Of a DNA stretch of 64,000 nucleotides, positions 35,457-47,610 are shown in pieces. Under the pieces are notes generated by a model. That model had not been told where the DNA came from. It searched no databases and was given only the letters and a program-made list of their open reading frames with translations. A program made the translations under genes and the position numbers. The stretch spans positions 1 to 64,000 of the forward strand of contig JADGEX010000001.1 of the NCBI GenBank assembly GCA_016744135.1, given 5' to 3'. The number at the start of each line of letters is the position of its first letter. The first letter of the stretch is position 1. The DNA comes from Pseudodesulfovibrio sp. (GTDB lineage Bacteria > Desulfobacterota > Desulfovibrionia > Desulfovibrionales > Desulfovibrionaceae).

Positions 35457-36053
35457 ATGGCACTTGAGTGCGAATTAAAATACCTTAGCGTGGACCTAGA
35501 CGCAATACGTTGCAGACTGCAAGAAGCTGGAGGGACGCATTCAGGACGGTATTTTGAATCTAATCTGGTTTTTGATTATCCGGATCGGTCCTTGAAAGCG
35601 AAGTCCGTTTTGCTCAGACTTCGGGAAAAACAGGGAAAAGCTATTTTGACCGTCAAGCGTCCGCCAGAGGAATATATTCCATCGGTTCTCAAGGTTTCCG
35701 ACGAGATTGAAACTTCTGTCGGAGATTTGAATGTCATGAAGACAGCTTTGGAGACTCTTGGTTTCAAGGTGTTTTTTTCGTATGAAAAAGTTCGGGAAAA
35801 GTGGCATTTTATGGATTGTATAATTTGTCTTGATCAAATGCCTTTTGGATATTTTGTGGAAATTGAAGGAACCGACGTGTCTGTACCGGCCTGTGCTCAG
35901 GCAATTGGCCTGGGTGGGCATGTAACGACAACGGAGACGTATCACGCATTGAATTTGTCTGATCGTCGGGACAGAGGACTTGCCCCGGATGAAAATTTTG
36001 TTTTTGAAGAGCCTTTTCGCACCCGATTGTTGGCTGAACTCGACAAAGAATGA
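35457..36053 (+). CDS. CYTH-domain protein, class IV adenylate cyclase/thiamine triphosphatase superfamily
   Basis: 198 residues. The N-terminal signature ExExK appears as ECELKY (residues 4-9). Further CYTH positions are the Arg/Lys-rich strands LRLREKQGKAILTVKRP and the acidic metal-binding C-terminal strands, VEIEGTD. The closed eight-stranded tunnel fold binds triphosphates with Mg2+ or Mn2+. Members are class IV adenylate cyclases (CyaB type, about 180-200 residues, which fits here) or tri-polyphosphatases; sequence alone does not decide between them. Confidence 0.8.
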   Translation: MALECELKYLSVDLDAIRCRLQEAGGTHSGRYFESNLVFDYPDRSLKAKSVLLRLREKQGKAILTVKRPPEEYIPSVLKVSDEIETSVGDLNVMKTALETLGFKVFFSYEKVREKWHFMDCIICLDQMPFGYFVEIEGTDVSVPACAQAIGLGGHVTTTETYHALNLSDRRDRGLAPDENFVFEEPFRTRLLAELDKE

Positions 36054-36131
36054 GATTCCCCCCTCGACAGTCGGTGAAAAGGAATTTATATTGCTAGTTA
36101 AGGAACAAAGAGTTTTTGGAGTCAATGACCT

Positions 36132-36446
36132 ATGAGCGACCCTTTTACCGGTGACCGTTTTGAAACTGAACTTCTTGACGAACATGAAGTCAGGGAGCCT
36201 CGGAAGTATAAGGTCCTGTTGCATAATGATGATTATACGACCATGGACTTCGTGGTCGAGATTCTGGTTCGCGTATTTCGTCGAAACGAAGCGCAAGCCA
36301 CGGCCATCATGCTTTCCGTCCACAATAAAGGGTACGGAGTCTGCGGCACTTACACTGCCGAAGTGGCCGAAACCAAGGTCGATTTGGTGCACAGGCTGGC
36401 GAAAAGCGCAGGTTTTCCGCTTAAGTGCAGTATGGAAGGTGAATAG
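36132..36446 (+). CDS. clpS: ATP-dependent Clp protease adaptor ClpS
   Basis: 104 residues. Core motif YKVLLHNDDYTTMDFVVEIL contains the Asn-Asp pair that grips the alpha-amino group of N-degron substrates; the hydrophobic pocket Met is also present. The AxxIMLSVHNKGYGVCGTYTAEVAETK region contacts the ClpA N-domain. ClpS delivers proteins with N-terminal Leu, Phe, Trp or Tyr to ClpAP. clpA starts 2 bp after its stop, and aat, which adds Leu or Phe to protein N-termini, lies just beyond. Confidence 0.95.
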   Translation: MSDPFTGDRFETELLDEHEVREPRKYKVLLHNDDYTTMDFVVEILVRVFRRNEAQATAIMLSVHNKGYGVCGTYTAEVAETKVDLVHRLAKSAGFPLKCSMEGE

Positions 36447-36448
36447 AT

Positions 36449-38770
36449 ATGACGATGCTCAGCAAGGAACTTGAGAGTGCATTGACCTCAGCGGTCAACG
36501 AAGTGAAGCGTAGGAATCATGAATTCCTGACGTTGGAGCACCTGCTGTATGCCATTTCCATCGAGGATCAGGGTGAAGAAATCCTGGAAGCCTGCGGTGC
36601 TGAAATGGAACGCCTCAGGGATCAACTTGGTAGGTTTTTCTTGGAGAACATGGAAGCCCTGCCTGAAGGAACAGAATCTGAGGTCATTCAGACTTTGGGT
36701 GTACGCCGCGTCCTGCAAAGGGCTGTGTGGCAGAAAAAGGCATCGGGCAAAACCACTGTTGAAGTTGGGGATGTCCTTGCGGCCATGTTTGACGAAGAAG
36801 ATTCATACGCCGTCTACTTCCTGCGTACCCATGATGTTTCCCGCCTTGATATTTTGGAAATCATATCTCACGGCATGTCCACGGGTGATGATTGGAATGA
36901 TATGGGTGACGACTTGGGCGCTCAGTCTGATCCACTTGAAGCCCGGCCCGGTGAAAAGAAGAGTCCGCTCAAGGAATATACGGTGAATTTGACTGATCGG
37001 GCGGCCGAAGGTCTTATTGATCCTCTTATCGGTCGTGCCCCGGAACTTGAACGTACAGTCCAAGTTTTGGCTCGTCGTCGTAAGAATAACCCTATCTTTG
37101 TGGGTGATCCCGGTGTCGGTAAGACTGCCATGGCCGAGGGCTTGGCCTTGATGATCGTTGAAGGCAAAGTTCCCAAGGAATTTCTGAATGCGGAAGTCTA
37201 CAGTTTGGACATGGGGTCTCTTCTGGCAGGAACCAAGTACCGCGGTGATTTTGAAGCGCGGTTGAAGGGTGTACTGGCGGAACTCAAGCTCAACAAGGAA
37301 GCCGTTCTGTTCGTGGATGAGATTCATACCATTGTCGGCGCAGGGTCTGTCAGCGGCGGCAGCATGGACGCGTCCAATATTTTGAAGCCGCTTCTGCAAT
37401 CTGGTGAAATCCGGTGTATCGGTTCCACAACGTTTGAGGAATACAAGAATCATTTTGAAAAGGACCGCGCTTTGTCACGTCGGTTCCAGAAGATCGAGAT
37501 TGCCGAACCAACAGTGGAAGAGACCATCGCTATTCTTAAAGGGTTGAAGCCTCATTACGAGGAATTTCACGGGGTCAATTATACGCACTTTGCTTTGAAA
37601 ACGGCAGCCGAATTGTCCGAGCGGCATATTACGGATCGTTTTTTGCCCGATAAGGCCATTGATGTAATGGATGAGGCTGGTGCGTTGTATAAGTTGTCTT
37701 CTCGCACTCGGAAGGGTGACCGTATAACAGTAGCGGATATTGAAAAGGTCGTGGCGCGTATGGCTCGGATTCCCGCTCGTCGTTTGACGGTGTCTGATCG
37801 TGCACGGCTTCAGAGTCTCGAAACTGATTTGAAGAGTGTGGTCTTTGGTCAGGACGAGGCTGTTTCAGCCTTGTCTCAGTCCATCAAGCGTTCCCGTGCG
37901 GGCATGCGACAGCCAGGCCGTCCTGTGGGTAGCTTTCTGCTGACCGGTCCTACGGGTGTTGGCAAGACCGAACTGGCCCGTCAGTTGGCGGATGTACTCG
38001 GTATCAGTTTTCTGCGTTTTGATATGTCCGAATACATGGAAAAGCATGCTGTGGCCCGTCTCATCGGTGCGCCTCCAGGCTATGTTGGGTTTGATCAGGG
38101 TGGGCTGTTGACTGAAGGTGTGCGTAAAAAGCCGCATTGTGTCGTCTTGTTTGATGAAATTGAAAAGGCGCACCCGGATGTTTTTAATATTCTTCTTCAG
38201 GTGATGGATTATGCCACGCTGACAGATAACAATGGCCGCAAGGCAGATTTCCGGCATGTCATCCTGCTGATGACTTCCAATGCTGGTGCGCGGGAAATGG
38301 CTAAAGGGGCTATCGGTTTCAAGCGCAATGAAGGGGCCGACCGTCAGGGCGGTGCCATGAAGGCGTTGGAGAAGCTGTTCAGTCCTGAATTTCGTAATAG
38401 GTTGGATTCCATTGTCACGTTCAAGGCGCTTGAGTCGCCTGTTATGGAACTTATCGTGGATAAGTTCATCAAAGAACTGAATGACCAGTTGCAGGACCGC
38501 CGTGTGTTTGTGACATTGACAGAGCCTGCTCGGGCACGGTTGGCTGAGCTTGGCCATGATGCATCCATGGGCGCACGGCCGATGGGGCGCGTCATTCAGA
38601 CGGAAATTAAGGACGTCATTGCTGACGAATTGCTCTTTGGTGATTTGATGAAAGGTGGAGTTGTCACTGTTGGGTTTGCTGGAAAGGGAAAGAAATCCAA
38701 AAAGATACCAGCTGTTGGCGCATCCGGAGAATTTACTTTTTCTTATGAAGCTGTCGGCAAAAAACAATAA
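36449..38770 (+). CDS. clpA: ClpAP protease ATP-binding subunit ClpA
   Basis: 773 residues, a Hsp100 protein with two AAA+ modules. N-terminal ClpA/B repeat (1-145). First Walker A GDPGVGKT (219-226), with VLFVDEIHTIVGAGS as Walker B; second Walker A GPTGVGKT (500-507) with VVLFDEIEKAHPDV. There is no ClpB-type coiled-coil middle domain, so it is ClpA rather than ClpB. It unfolds N-degron and other substrates and passes them to ClpP (encoded at 7.1 kb). Confidence 0.95.
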   Translation: MTMLSKELESALTSAVNEVKRRNHEFLTLEHLLYAISIEDQGEEILEACGAEMERLRDQLGRFFLENMEALPEGTESEVIQTLGVRRVLQRAVWQKKASGKTTVEVGDVLAAMFDEEDSYAVYFLRTHDVSRLDILEIISHGMSTGDDWNDMGDDLGAQSDPLEARPGEKKSPLKEYTVNLTDRAAEGLIDPLIGRAPELERTVQVLARRRKNNPIFVGDPGVGKTAMAEGLALMIVEGKVPKEFLNAEVYSLDMGSLLAGTKYRGDFEARLKGVLAELKLNKEAVLFVDEIHTIVGAGSVSGGSMDASNILKPLLQSGEIRCIGSTTFEEYKNHFEKDRALSRRFQKIEIAEPTVEETIAILKGLKPHYEEFHGVNYTHFALKTAAELSERHITDRFLPDKAIDVMDEAGALYKLSSRTRKGDRITVADIEKVVARMARIPARRLTVSDRARLQSLETDLKSVVFGQDEAVSALSQSIKRSRAGMRQPGRPVGSFLLTGPTGVGKTELARQLADVLGISFLRFDMSEYMEKHAVARLIGAPPGYVGFDQGGLLTEGVRKKPHCVVLFDEIEKAHPDVFNILLQVMDYATLTDNNGRKADFRHVILLMTSNAGAREMAKGAIGFKRNEGADRQGGAMKALEKLFSPEFRNRLDSIVTFKALESPVMELIVDKFIKELNDQLQDRRVFVTLTEPARARLAELGHDASMGARPMGRVIQTEIKDVIADELLFGDLMKGGVVTVGFAGKGKKSKKIPAVGASGEFTFSYEAVGKKQ

Positions 38771-38790
38771 TGAATTATATACATGACAAA

Positions 38791-38816
38791 AGGGGCGGCT
38801 GAGGCTGCCCTTTTTT
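38791..38816 (+). terminator. Intrinsic terminator after clpA
   Basis: GGGCGGC / GCTGCCC stem (one G-U) with loop TGAG and six T. aat begins 12 bp further on, so aat depends on read-through or on a promoter overlapping the clpA end. Confidence 0.8.
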
Positions 38817-38828
38817 GTTTGAGAGCCT

Positions 38829-39521
38829 ATGACCATTTATCGGCTTTTTGACGATCCCGTATTCCCCGACCCGGAAGAGGCGGACCCTGACGGCTTGCTT
38901 GCCGTTGGAGGTGATTTGAGTCCCCAGCGGTTACTGACTGCCTATGCCAACGGTATTTTCCCGTGGTACGGGGATGATTCGCCTATCCTTTGGTGGTCAA
39001 CCAATCCTCGTCTTGTGGTTTTTCCTGAAGAATTCCATATGCCGCGTAGTTTGCATCGTGTTCTCAACAAGGGAACGTTTACTTTCACAATGGATACTCG
39101 ATTTAGTTCGGTGATTCGTCAGTGTGCGTGTTCTCCTCGTCCCGAGCAAGATGGCTCATGGATTGTGGATGACATGATAGAGGCGTACATCCAGTTGCAT
39201 GAATTGGGATATGCGCACAGCGTGGAAGCATGGCAGGGCGATGATCTGGTTGGTGGCCTATACGGCGTATCGCTTGGTTCTGTTTTTTATGGAGAGTCCA
39301 TGTTCTACCATGTGTCAGACGCATCGAAAGCGGCGTTTGCCGTTTTGGTAGAGCAGCTCAGAAAATGGAATTTCAGTTTGATTGATTGTCAACAAACTAC
39401 GCACCATTTACTTCGCTTTGGCGCACGCGAACTTCAGCGGTATCAATTCCTTCAGATGATCCGCGAAGGTATGGAAAGACCGTCTCGTGAGGGGCGGTGG
39501 AGATTTGATGACCCTGAGTAG
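38829..39521 (+). CDS. aat: Leucyl/phenylalanyl-tRNA-protein transferase
   Basis: 230 residues. It transfers Leu or Phe from aminoacyl-tRNA to the N-terminal Arg or Lys of proteins, creating an N-degron for ClpS-ClpA. Family motifs: FPDPEEADPDGLLAVGGDLSPQRLLTAYANGIFPWY, WWSTNPRLVVFPEEFHMPRSL, and GGLYGVSLGSVFYGESMFY near the active site, ending with DCQQTTHHLLRFGARELQR. Length typical. The clpS-clpA-aat order brings the complete bacterial N-degron pathway together. Confidence 0.96.
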   Translation: MTIYRLFDDPVFPDPEEADPDGLLAVGGDLSPQRLLTAYANGIFPWYGDDSPILWWSTNPRLVVFPEEFHMPRSLHRVLNKGTFTFTMDTRFSSVIRQCACSPRPEQDGSWIVDDMIEAYIQLHELGYAHSVEAWQGDDLVGGLYGVSLGSVFYGESMFYHVSDASKAAFAVLVEQLRKWNFSLIDCQQTTHHLLRFGARELQRYQFLQMIREGMERPSREGRWRFDDPE

Positions 39522-39526
39522 AGTTT

Positions 39527-40003
39527 TTATCCTTCCACAATGGGGGGGTGCTGGCTTAAATCGTAGAGTCCTTTGAGTGGAATCTCCAGTGGATAACTGG
39601 GGATTCTTTCAAATTCAATGAACCCTATATCCTTTCCGGCCTGTACCTGTGAAAGGCCTTTTAGTCCGGCCGGAACAGGGAAGGTCAGCGGCGTGGAGTG
39701 GAGCGCTGTAAGTCTTGTGGAATACTGTTCTTTCAGGTAATTAAGTATAAGGTCGCGTTCACAGTCTGTGAAGGACTCCAAGATGACGGTTCGGCTGCTT
39801 GTCGGGTCAGTGCTGGATGGATCTATGGGAGCGCCGATGAGTGCGTCGAGGGCCGATTCCTTTATTTCTCCATCGTCCCAATTGGCGCGAAAAAGGTGGA
39901 CTTCAACGTCCCGGCGGCCTTTAAAGCTCTTGATGACCATGGACAGACAAAAGGCGCGATCTATGGGCAGAGGGGAAGATGAGGGTGTGATGGTGATATC
40001 CAT
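39527..40003 (-). CDS. Hypothetical protein
   Basis: 158 residues, unrecognised. ATG at 40003 with GGAG upstream. The N-terminal half (DVEVHLFRANWDDGEI) and the end (IGFIEFERIPSYPLEIPLKGLYDLS) suggest a small mixed alpha/beta fold, with a helix ESFTDCERDLILNYLKEQYST between them. No signal peptide, membrane helix or metal motif. It converges on aat (5-bp gap) and is divergent from uvrB. Confidence 0.55.
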   Translation of the reverse strand: MDITITPSSSPLPIDRAFCLSMVIKSFKGRRDVEVHLFRANWDDGEIKESALDALIGAPIDPSSTDPTSSRTVILESFTDCERDLILNYLKEQYSTRLTALHSTPLTFPVPAGLKGLSQVQAGKDIGFIEFERIPSYPLEIPLKGLYDLSQHPPIVEG

Positions 40004-40076
40004 GGCGGTCTCCTTGCTGGTTATTATTGATTCTTACGTGTTTTGACGGGCTATCTCAAGCCCTGGATTATCGAGA

Positions 40077-42080
40077 ATGCCTGATTTTAAACTTGTCAGT
40101 GAATATACCCTCAAAGGTGATCAGCCGGAAGCTGTCGCAGAACTGGTCAACGGTTTGCAAAGTGACGTGCGAGATCAAGTTTTGCTTGGTGCCACCGGCA
40201 CAGGCAAGACCTTTGCCATGGCAAATGTGGTGGCGACGCTTAACCGTTCTGCGTTAATTCTGGCTCCAAACAAGACTTTGGCTGCACAGCTCTACACGGA
40301 GTTTCGTGGTTTGTTTCCTGACAATGCCGTCGAATATTTCGTCAGTTATTACGACTATTATCAGCCGGAAGCTTACCTGCCGCACTCGGATGTATACATT
40401 GAGAAGGATTCATCCATCAATGACAACATCGATAAATTGCGTCATGCAGCCACTCATGCTCTGTTAACGCGTAAAGATGTGCTTATCGTTGCGTCGGTTT
40501 CCTGTATTTATGGTCTTGGTTCACCTGATTTCTATGCCAAGATGGTTATTCCCGTGGAAGAAGGACAGACCATGGCTATGGAGTCGCTCCTTGGACGCTT
40601 GGTTGAGATTCACTATGAGCGTAATGATTACGATTTCCATCGTGGTACATTCCGTGTCCGTGGAGATGTGGTGGAAATTATCCCCGCATACAGCCGGGAA
40701 AAGGCGTTGCGTATAGAGTTCTTTGGTGATGAAATTGATTCTATTTCCGAAACGGATCCGCTGACGGGTGAGGTTAAGGATCGTCTGAGAAAGACGGTCA
40801 TTTATCCGGGCAGTCATTTTGTTTCAGACCGGGACAATCTGGATCGGGCTATACATGATATTCGGGAAGAACTTCGGCTTCGGTTGACTGATCTCAAGAA
40901 GCATAACAAGTTGGTCGAGGCGCAAAGACTTGAACAGCGTACCATGTACGACCTCGAAACAATTGAGGAACTCGGATATTGTAACGGTATAGAAAATTAT
41001 TCCCTTCATTTGGATGGACGACATGAGGGGCAGCCGCCAGCCACTTTGCTCGACTATTTCCCGGATGATTTCATTTTGTTTGTGGACGAATCCCATATTG
41101 CTTTGCCGCAGGTGGGCGGCATGTTTAAGGGTGACCGTTCGCGAAAGACTACATTGGTTGATTTTGGATTCAGATTACCGTCCGCATTAGACAATCGTCC
41201 GCTTAATTATGAAGAATTTCAAGAGCGTATCAAACAGGCCGTGTATGTCTCGGCCACGCCGGGACCATTGGAAATTGACTTGGCTCATGGTGTGGTGGTG
41301 GAACAGATTATTCGGCCTACAGGCCTTGTCGACCCAGAGATTGAGGTTCGAAAAACACACGGACAGATTGACGATTTGCTGTCAGAGTGTAAGAAAAGAC
41401 AATCAAGGGACGAGCGGGTTCTGGTTACTACGCTGACCAAGCGCATGGCCGAGGATCTGAACGATTATTTGAACCAGATGGGGGTCGAATCCAAGTACCT
41501 GCATTCGGATATTGATACCCTTGAACGGATGGCCATCATTCAGGCTCTTCGGGCCGGTGAATTTTCTGTTCTTGTGGGTATCAATTTGCTTCGAGAAGGA
41601 TTGGATATCCCGGAAGTTTCCATGGTGGCGATTCTTGATGCTGACAAGGAAGGTTTTTTACGTTCGGCACGTTCGCTCATTCAGATTTTTGGACGAGCTG
41701 CGAGAAATGTTGACGGCAGGGTTATTCTTTATGCGGATAAAATTACGGATTCCATGGCCTCAGCTATGGATGAAACAGACCGAAGACGCCAGAAACAGCA
41801 GGAATACAACGAAGTACACGGTATTACGCCGACCACTATTCGCAAGAAGGTAGATAACCTGTTTGGTGAATTGAGCGGTGTGACCATGGGGCATACTTCG
41901 GTAGGGATGGCTGCCGAGGATTTGGCACAATATGGGGCAGATCCGAAAGCTTTGCAGAAGAGTATCAAGCGGTTGGAGCGTGAAATGCGCGAAGCTGCAA
42001 AAGAATTGGAATTTGAGCGGGCTGCGGAACTCAGGGACCGTGTTGCCATGCTTCGTGAGAGATTCCTTGAGTTGGGGTAA
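40077..42080 (+). CDS. uvrB: Excinuclease ABC subunit B
   Basis: 667 residues. The helicase-like damage-verification subunit of nucleotide excision repair. Walker A GATGTGKT (38-45); the UvrB beta-hairpin [10 protein letters not shown] (91-100), which inserts between DNA strands; helicase motif DESH; motif [11 protein letters not shown]; and the C-terminal UVR domain ([24 protein letters not shown]) that contacts UvrC or UvrA. uvrA and uvrC are not in the window. It opens a run uvrB-K+ channel-ligA-dapB with gaps of 3-37 bp. Confidence 0.97.
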   Translation: MPDFKLVSEYTLKGDQPEAVAELVNGLQSDVRDQVLLGATGTGKTFAMANVVATLNRSALILAPNKTLAAQLYTEFRGLFPDNAVEYFVSYYDYYQPEAYLPHSDVYIEKDSSINDNIDKLRHAATHALLTRKDVLIVASVSCIYGLGSPDFYAKMVIPVEEGQTMAMESLLGRLVEIHYERNDYDFHRGTFRVRGDVVEIIPAYSREKALRIEFFGDEIDSISETDPLTGEVKDRLRKTVIYPGSHFVSDRDNLDRAIHDIREELRLRLTDLKKHNKLVEAQRLEQRTMYDLETIEELGYCNGIENYSLHLDGRHEGQPPATLLDYFPDDFILFVDESHIALPQVGGMFKGDRSRKTTLVDFGFRLPSALDNRPLNYEEFQERIKQAVYVSATPGPLEIDLAHGVVVEQIIRPTGLVDPEIEVRKTHGQIDDLLSECKKRQSRDERVLVTTLTKRMAEDLNDYLNQMGVESKYLHSDIDTLERMAIIQALRAGEFSVLVGINLLREGLDIPEVSMVAILDADKEGFLRSARSLIQIFGRAARNVDGRVILYADKITDSMASAMDETDRRRQKQQEYNEVHGITPTTIRKKVDNLFGELSGVTMGHTSVGMAAEDLAQYGADPKALQKSIKRLEREMREAAKELEFERAAELRDRVAMLRERFLELG

Positions 42081-42083
42081 ACG

Positions 42084-43118
42084 ATGATTGAGAGAGTTCA
42101 TCGGCGAATGCTTCGCCTGAGATCACGACTTGGCTCCTTCTGGAGTGTTGTTCTCGGCGTGGTGTATCTCTTCGTTATTTTCGTGGTGGGCATCTGTTTT
42201 TACATGATGTACGAGCACTGGGATTTTGTCAGTTCCTTTTACATGATGGTCATTACGCTTTCCACCGTGGGATTCATGGAGGTTAATCAGCTTTCGGAAG
42301 AAGGTCGGCTGTTTACAGCCTTCCTGATCATGGCCGGTGTCGGTGGTTTTGTTTACATAGCAGGTGCCTTTGCACAAATTCTGATTGACGGTCGTTTGCA
42401 AATTCTGTGGGGTAAGCACAAGATGATGAAAGAAATAAGTAAGTTGAGAAATCATTTTATCGTTTGCGGTCATGGTCGCATCGGCAGCATTGTTGTTCAG
42501 GAAATTGCGGCTGAAGGGCATGATATTGTGGTCATCGAGCAAACCCCGGAGCTCATCGACAAGATGGAGCAGGACGGTATTCTCTGTATCGAAGGTGATG
42601 CAACCAGCGACGAGGTTCTTTTGAGTGCTGGGTTGCTCCATGCAAATTCACTTATCTCGGCACTTTCCAGCGAAGCGGCCAACGTCTATGTGACTTTGAC
42701 GGGCCGTCAGTTGAATCCTGGGATCACCATTGTGGCCCGCGCTGGAGATAAAACCCATATTTCTCGTTTGGAATTGGCCGGAGCTGATAGAGTTGTGCTC
42801 CCGCATTTTATTGGTGGCCTGCGTATGGCGCAGAATGTTTTGCGACCAACAGTGACTAACTTTATGGAGTTGGCCGTTCGAGGTGGTATTGATCTTCAAA
42901 TGGAGGAACTTTTGGTTTCTCCTGAATCTGAACTGGTCAATCTGGATCTCATTGAGTCCAAGATTCGTCCTCGGTTTAATTTGATTGTCATTGCTATTAA
43001 AAGAGCTTCCGGTGATATGGTTTTTAATCCTGGCCCCAAGGAAGTGATCGACGCCAATGATACGCTTTTGGCTGTCGGTACAAAATTGAATCTCGAAGAA
43101 ATTAAAGAAATCTTATAA
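42084..43118 (+). CDS. Two-helix K+ channel with RCK domains, atypical selectivity filter
   Basis: 344 residues. Two membrane helices (about 22-42 and 74-96) flank a pore helix, then a TrkA-N/RCK domain with the NAD-type glycine motif CGHGRIGS and a TrkA-C domain. The architecture is that of MthK-like channels. The filter at residues 61-66 is TVGFME instead of the canonical TVGYGD: Met65 replaces the second glycine and Glu66 the aspartate. This should alter or abolish K+ selectivity. Downstream of uvrB by 3 bp; the RCK domain would respond to a nucleotide or cation ligand. Confidence 0.85.
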   Translation: MIERVHRRMLRLRSRLGSFWSVVLGVVYLFVIFVVGICFYMMYEHWDFVSSFYMMVITLSTVGFMEVNQLSEEGRLFTAFLIMAGVGGFVYIAGAFAQILIDGRLQILWGKHKMMKEISKLRNHFIVCGHGRIGSIVVQEIAAEGHDIVVIEQTPELIDKMEQDGILCIEGDATSDEVLLSAGLLHANSLISALSSEAANVYVTLTGRQLNPGITIVARAGDKTHISRLELAGADRVVLPHFIGGLRMAQNVLRPTVTNFMELAVRGGIDLQMEELLVSPESELVNLDLIESKIRPRFNLIVIAIKRASGDMVFNPGPKEVIDANDTLLAVGTKLNLEEIKEIL

Positions 43119-43123
43119 TATAA

Positions 43124-45196
<2,073 letters not shown>

Positions 45197-45233
45197 ACAG
45201 CTATATATTTCAAATATAAGACAGGAGATGCAG

Positions 45234-46013
45234 ATGAGTACCAATGTCGTCATACTGGGTGCAAAAGGGCGTATGGGCAATACTTTGGTGAATATGGCCC
45301 TAGCTGATAGCGAGTTGAATCTCGTTGGCGTCTGTGAGCGCGAAGGCAATACCGGTGGTATGGATTATGATGGCTGCCTGACATCTGATTGTCTTGAAGA
45401 CCTGTTGCCCAAGGTTCCAGGTGCGGTGATCGTGGATTTTACGGCTCCGGCATCATCTGTCGCCATGGCGAAAATTGCTGCCAAACATGGAAGTCCTGCC
45501 GTTATCGGAACAACTGGTTTGGATAAGGACCAGCAGGAAGAATTGGCAGAATATGCCAAGGAAACGCCGATTTTTTGGGCACCGAACATGTCAGTGGGCG
45601 TGAATGTATTGCTCAAGGTTTTGCCTGAACTCGTCAAGGCTCTTGGGGAGGACTACGACATGGAGATGGTCGAGACTCATCATAAAATGAAAAAGGATTC
45701 CCCCAGTGGTACTGCGCTTAAGTTGGCCCAATGTTTGGCTGAGGCCCGTGGGTGGGAATATGATGACGTCAAGAAGCATTGTCGTGATGGTATCATCGGC
45801 GAGCGGCCTCAGAAGGAAATCGGTGTGCAGACTTTGCGCGGTGGGGACGTGGTTGGCGACCATACCATGTATTTCTTTGGCCCCGGTGAACGTATTGAAG
45901 TCACACACCGTGCTCATTCTCGTGAGACATTTGCCTCTGGCGCATTGCGCGCGGCGAAATGGCTGTCCGGGCAGAAACCCGGCAAGCTTTACGCCATGGC
46001 TGACATTTTCTAG
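45234..46013 (+). CDS. dapB: 4-hydroxy-tetrahydrodipicolinate reductase
   Basis: 259 residues; the ATG at 45234 is preferred to 45228 because AGGAG ends directly before 45228. NAD(P)H-binding GAKGRMGN at residues 9-16. The catalytic segment is [16 protein letters not shown], with the HH pair and the substrate-binding K/SGT residues. [13 protein letters not shown] is also typical. It reduces the dihydrodipicolinate precursor in lysine and diaminopimelate synthesis. Last gene of the uvrB run, with its own terminator. No lysine riboswitch is visible in the 37-bp gap before it. Confidence 0.95.
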   Translation: MSTNVVILGAKGRMGNTLVNMALADSELNLVGVCEREGNTGGMDYDGCLTSDCLEDLLPKVPGAVIVDFTAPASSVAMAKIAAKHGSPAVIGTTGLDKDQQEELAEYAKETPIFWAPNMSVGVNVLLKVLPELVKALGEDYDMEMVETHHKMKKDSPSGTALKLAQCLAEARGWEYDDVKKHCRDGIIGERPQKEIGVQTLRGGDVVGDHTMYFFGPGERIEVTHRAHSRETFASGALRAAKWLSGQKPGKLYAMADIF

Positions 46014-46033
46014 AATTGATACTTGTTAAAATG

Positions 46034-46065
46034 AAGGGAGTCTTTTTCGGAAGACTCCCTTTTTA
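46034..46065 (+). terminator. Intrinsic terminator after dapB
   Basis: AAGGGAGTCTT / AAGACTCCCTT stem with a six-base loop and five T; it also lies directly after the stop of the convergent cardiolipin synthase gene. Confidence 0.85.
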
Positions 46066-46067
46066 TA

Positions 46068-47513
46068 TTAAAGAACAGGGGAAAGCAGTCGGGCGAATTT
46101 GATGAGTGTTTTTTGGATGATGTTTTTTGCATCGATTTCGTTGGGACCGGTTTCCACACATCGAGTAAAGTCACTGAGGAACATGGTTTCAATTTTTTTG
46201 CAGAATGATTCGTCTTCGACGAGCATGGTTATTTCAAAATTGAGGCGGAAGGACCTATTGTCCAGATTGGCTGTACCGACTCCGGCCAATATGTCGTCGA
46301 CGAGAAAGACCTTTTGGTGGAGAAATCCCTTGGTGTAGCGGAAGACGCGGATGCCGGGAAGGTCGAGTTCCTTGAGACAGGCGAATCCAGCCAGATAGAC
46401 GAGCTTGTGGTCTGCCTTTTCAGGTAACATGATGCGGACATCCACACCGCGCAAGGCTGCCAGTTGTAGGGCCTTCATGACCGCGCTGTCCGGTACGAAA
46501 TAGGGGCTTGCTGTCCAGAAGCGGTGTTGTGCAGCTTCGATGGCTCGGATGAACATGAGTGAGCATGATTCCAGCGCGTCTTCCGGTCCTGTGCCGAGGG
46601 CCAAAACTTCGGCGGTTCCCGTTGTGTGCGGCATGGTTAGGTCGAGGTCGAGTAATTGGCGTGTTGCCCAGTACCAATCCTTGGCAAAGGAGACCTGCAC
46701 TCCGAGAACACCTGGTCCTGCAATGCTGATATGTGTGTCTCGCCATCCATTGAATATTTTGGATATGCCAAGATACTCATCGCCGACATTGTGTCCGCCG
46801 ACATAGGCTATTGCACCGTCAATAATGACAATTTTTCTGTGATTTCTAAAGTTGAGTTGAAATCGGTTGTGCCGTCCTTTGGTCGTGTGAAACGGACGTG
46901 CGTCAATCCCAGCCTCTCGCATATTTTCCCAATAGGCGGCAGGGGTGGAGTGGCAACCTACTTCGTCATAGAGAAAATATATGCGAATGCCGTTTTGAGC
47001 TTTGCGGATAAGGAGATCTTTTAGCCGGTTGCCCAGCATGTCGTCATGGACAATGAAGAATTGGATCAGTATGTAATCGGTTGCTTTTTCAATGTCTGCG
47101 AAGATGGCATCAAAGGTGGAGTTGCCGTCTGTATAGAGTTCGATGGAGTTCCCGCCGAGATAAGGGATACCGGAGAGCGTTTCAAATACGGTCCTCGGTG
47201 CATGCGGCCGCTTTCGTTCGGCCAGATCACGAATGGTCGGGATGTCATGATTACTGCCGATAAGCCGGTGAAACTCTTCTTGTCCTGCACGGATGGCATC
47301 GACGTAGCCGTGGAATTTTGATCGTCCGAAAATCCAGTACAGTGGAAGAGCGAGAATGGGGAATGTTACCAGCGAAATGGCCCAGGCAACAGCCCCTTGC
47401 GGTGTGCGAGTGTCATGAATCGCGATAACCGCCGTAATAACAGCCGTGATTTCCATGGCTGTATAGAAAAGACTGAACAGCCAGAGAAGAAATGAGAGTT
47501 CCATTGATTCCAT
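46068..47513 (-). CDS. Cardiolipin synthase (phospholipase D family)
   Basis: 481 residues (a start at 47504 is equally possible; neither has a strong ribosome site). Two N-terminal membrane helices with the ClsA-like segment DTRTPQGAVAWAISLVTFPILALPLYWIFGR. Two HKD motifs, HRKIVIIDG and HQKVFLVDD, form the catalytic centre. It joins two phosphatidylglycerols, or PG and another phospholipid, into cardiolipin at the cytoplasmic membrane. The substrate pathway starts with PgsA encoded at 18 kb. Convergent with dapB and divergent from the MATE gene. Confidence 0.92.
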   Translation of the reverse strand: MESMELSFLLWLFSLFYTAMEITAVITAVIAIHDTRTPQGAVAWAISLVTFPILALPLYWIFGRSKFHGYVDAIRAGQEEFHRLIGSNHDIPTIRDLAERKRPHAPRTVFETLSGIPYLGGNSIELYTDGNSTFDAIFADIEKATDYILIQFFIVHDDMLGNRLKDLLIRKAQNGIRIYFLYDEVGCHSTPAAYWENMREAGIDARPFHTTKGRHNRFQLNFRNHRKIVIIDGAIAYVGGHNVGDEYLGISKIFNGWRDTHISIAGPGVLGVQVSFAKDWYWATRQLLDLDLTMPHTTGTAEVLALGTGPEDALESCSLMFIRAIEAAQHRFWTASPYFVPDSAVMKALQLAALRGVDVRIMLPEKADHKLVYLAGFACLKELDLPGIRVFRYTKGFLHQKVFLVDDILAGVGTANLDNRSFRLNFEITMLVEDESFCKKIETMFLSDFTRCVETGPNEIDAKNIIQKTLIKFARLLSPVL

Positions 47514-47610
47514 AAGAAGTTTAGTTAACAGAAAAATCGGGCAAAAGGAAAGCTTGTCCTTGTTATTTCATGTTACTGTGGGCAGGTTGATATATAAGGA
47601 GACTGCCACG

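Noticed and set aside
37865-38836. A 323-codon minus-strand frame opposite clpA
   Set aside because: Antisense shadow of clpA; no ribosome site and no recognisable domain.
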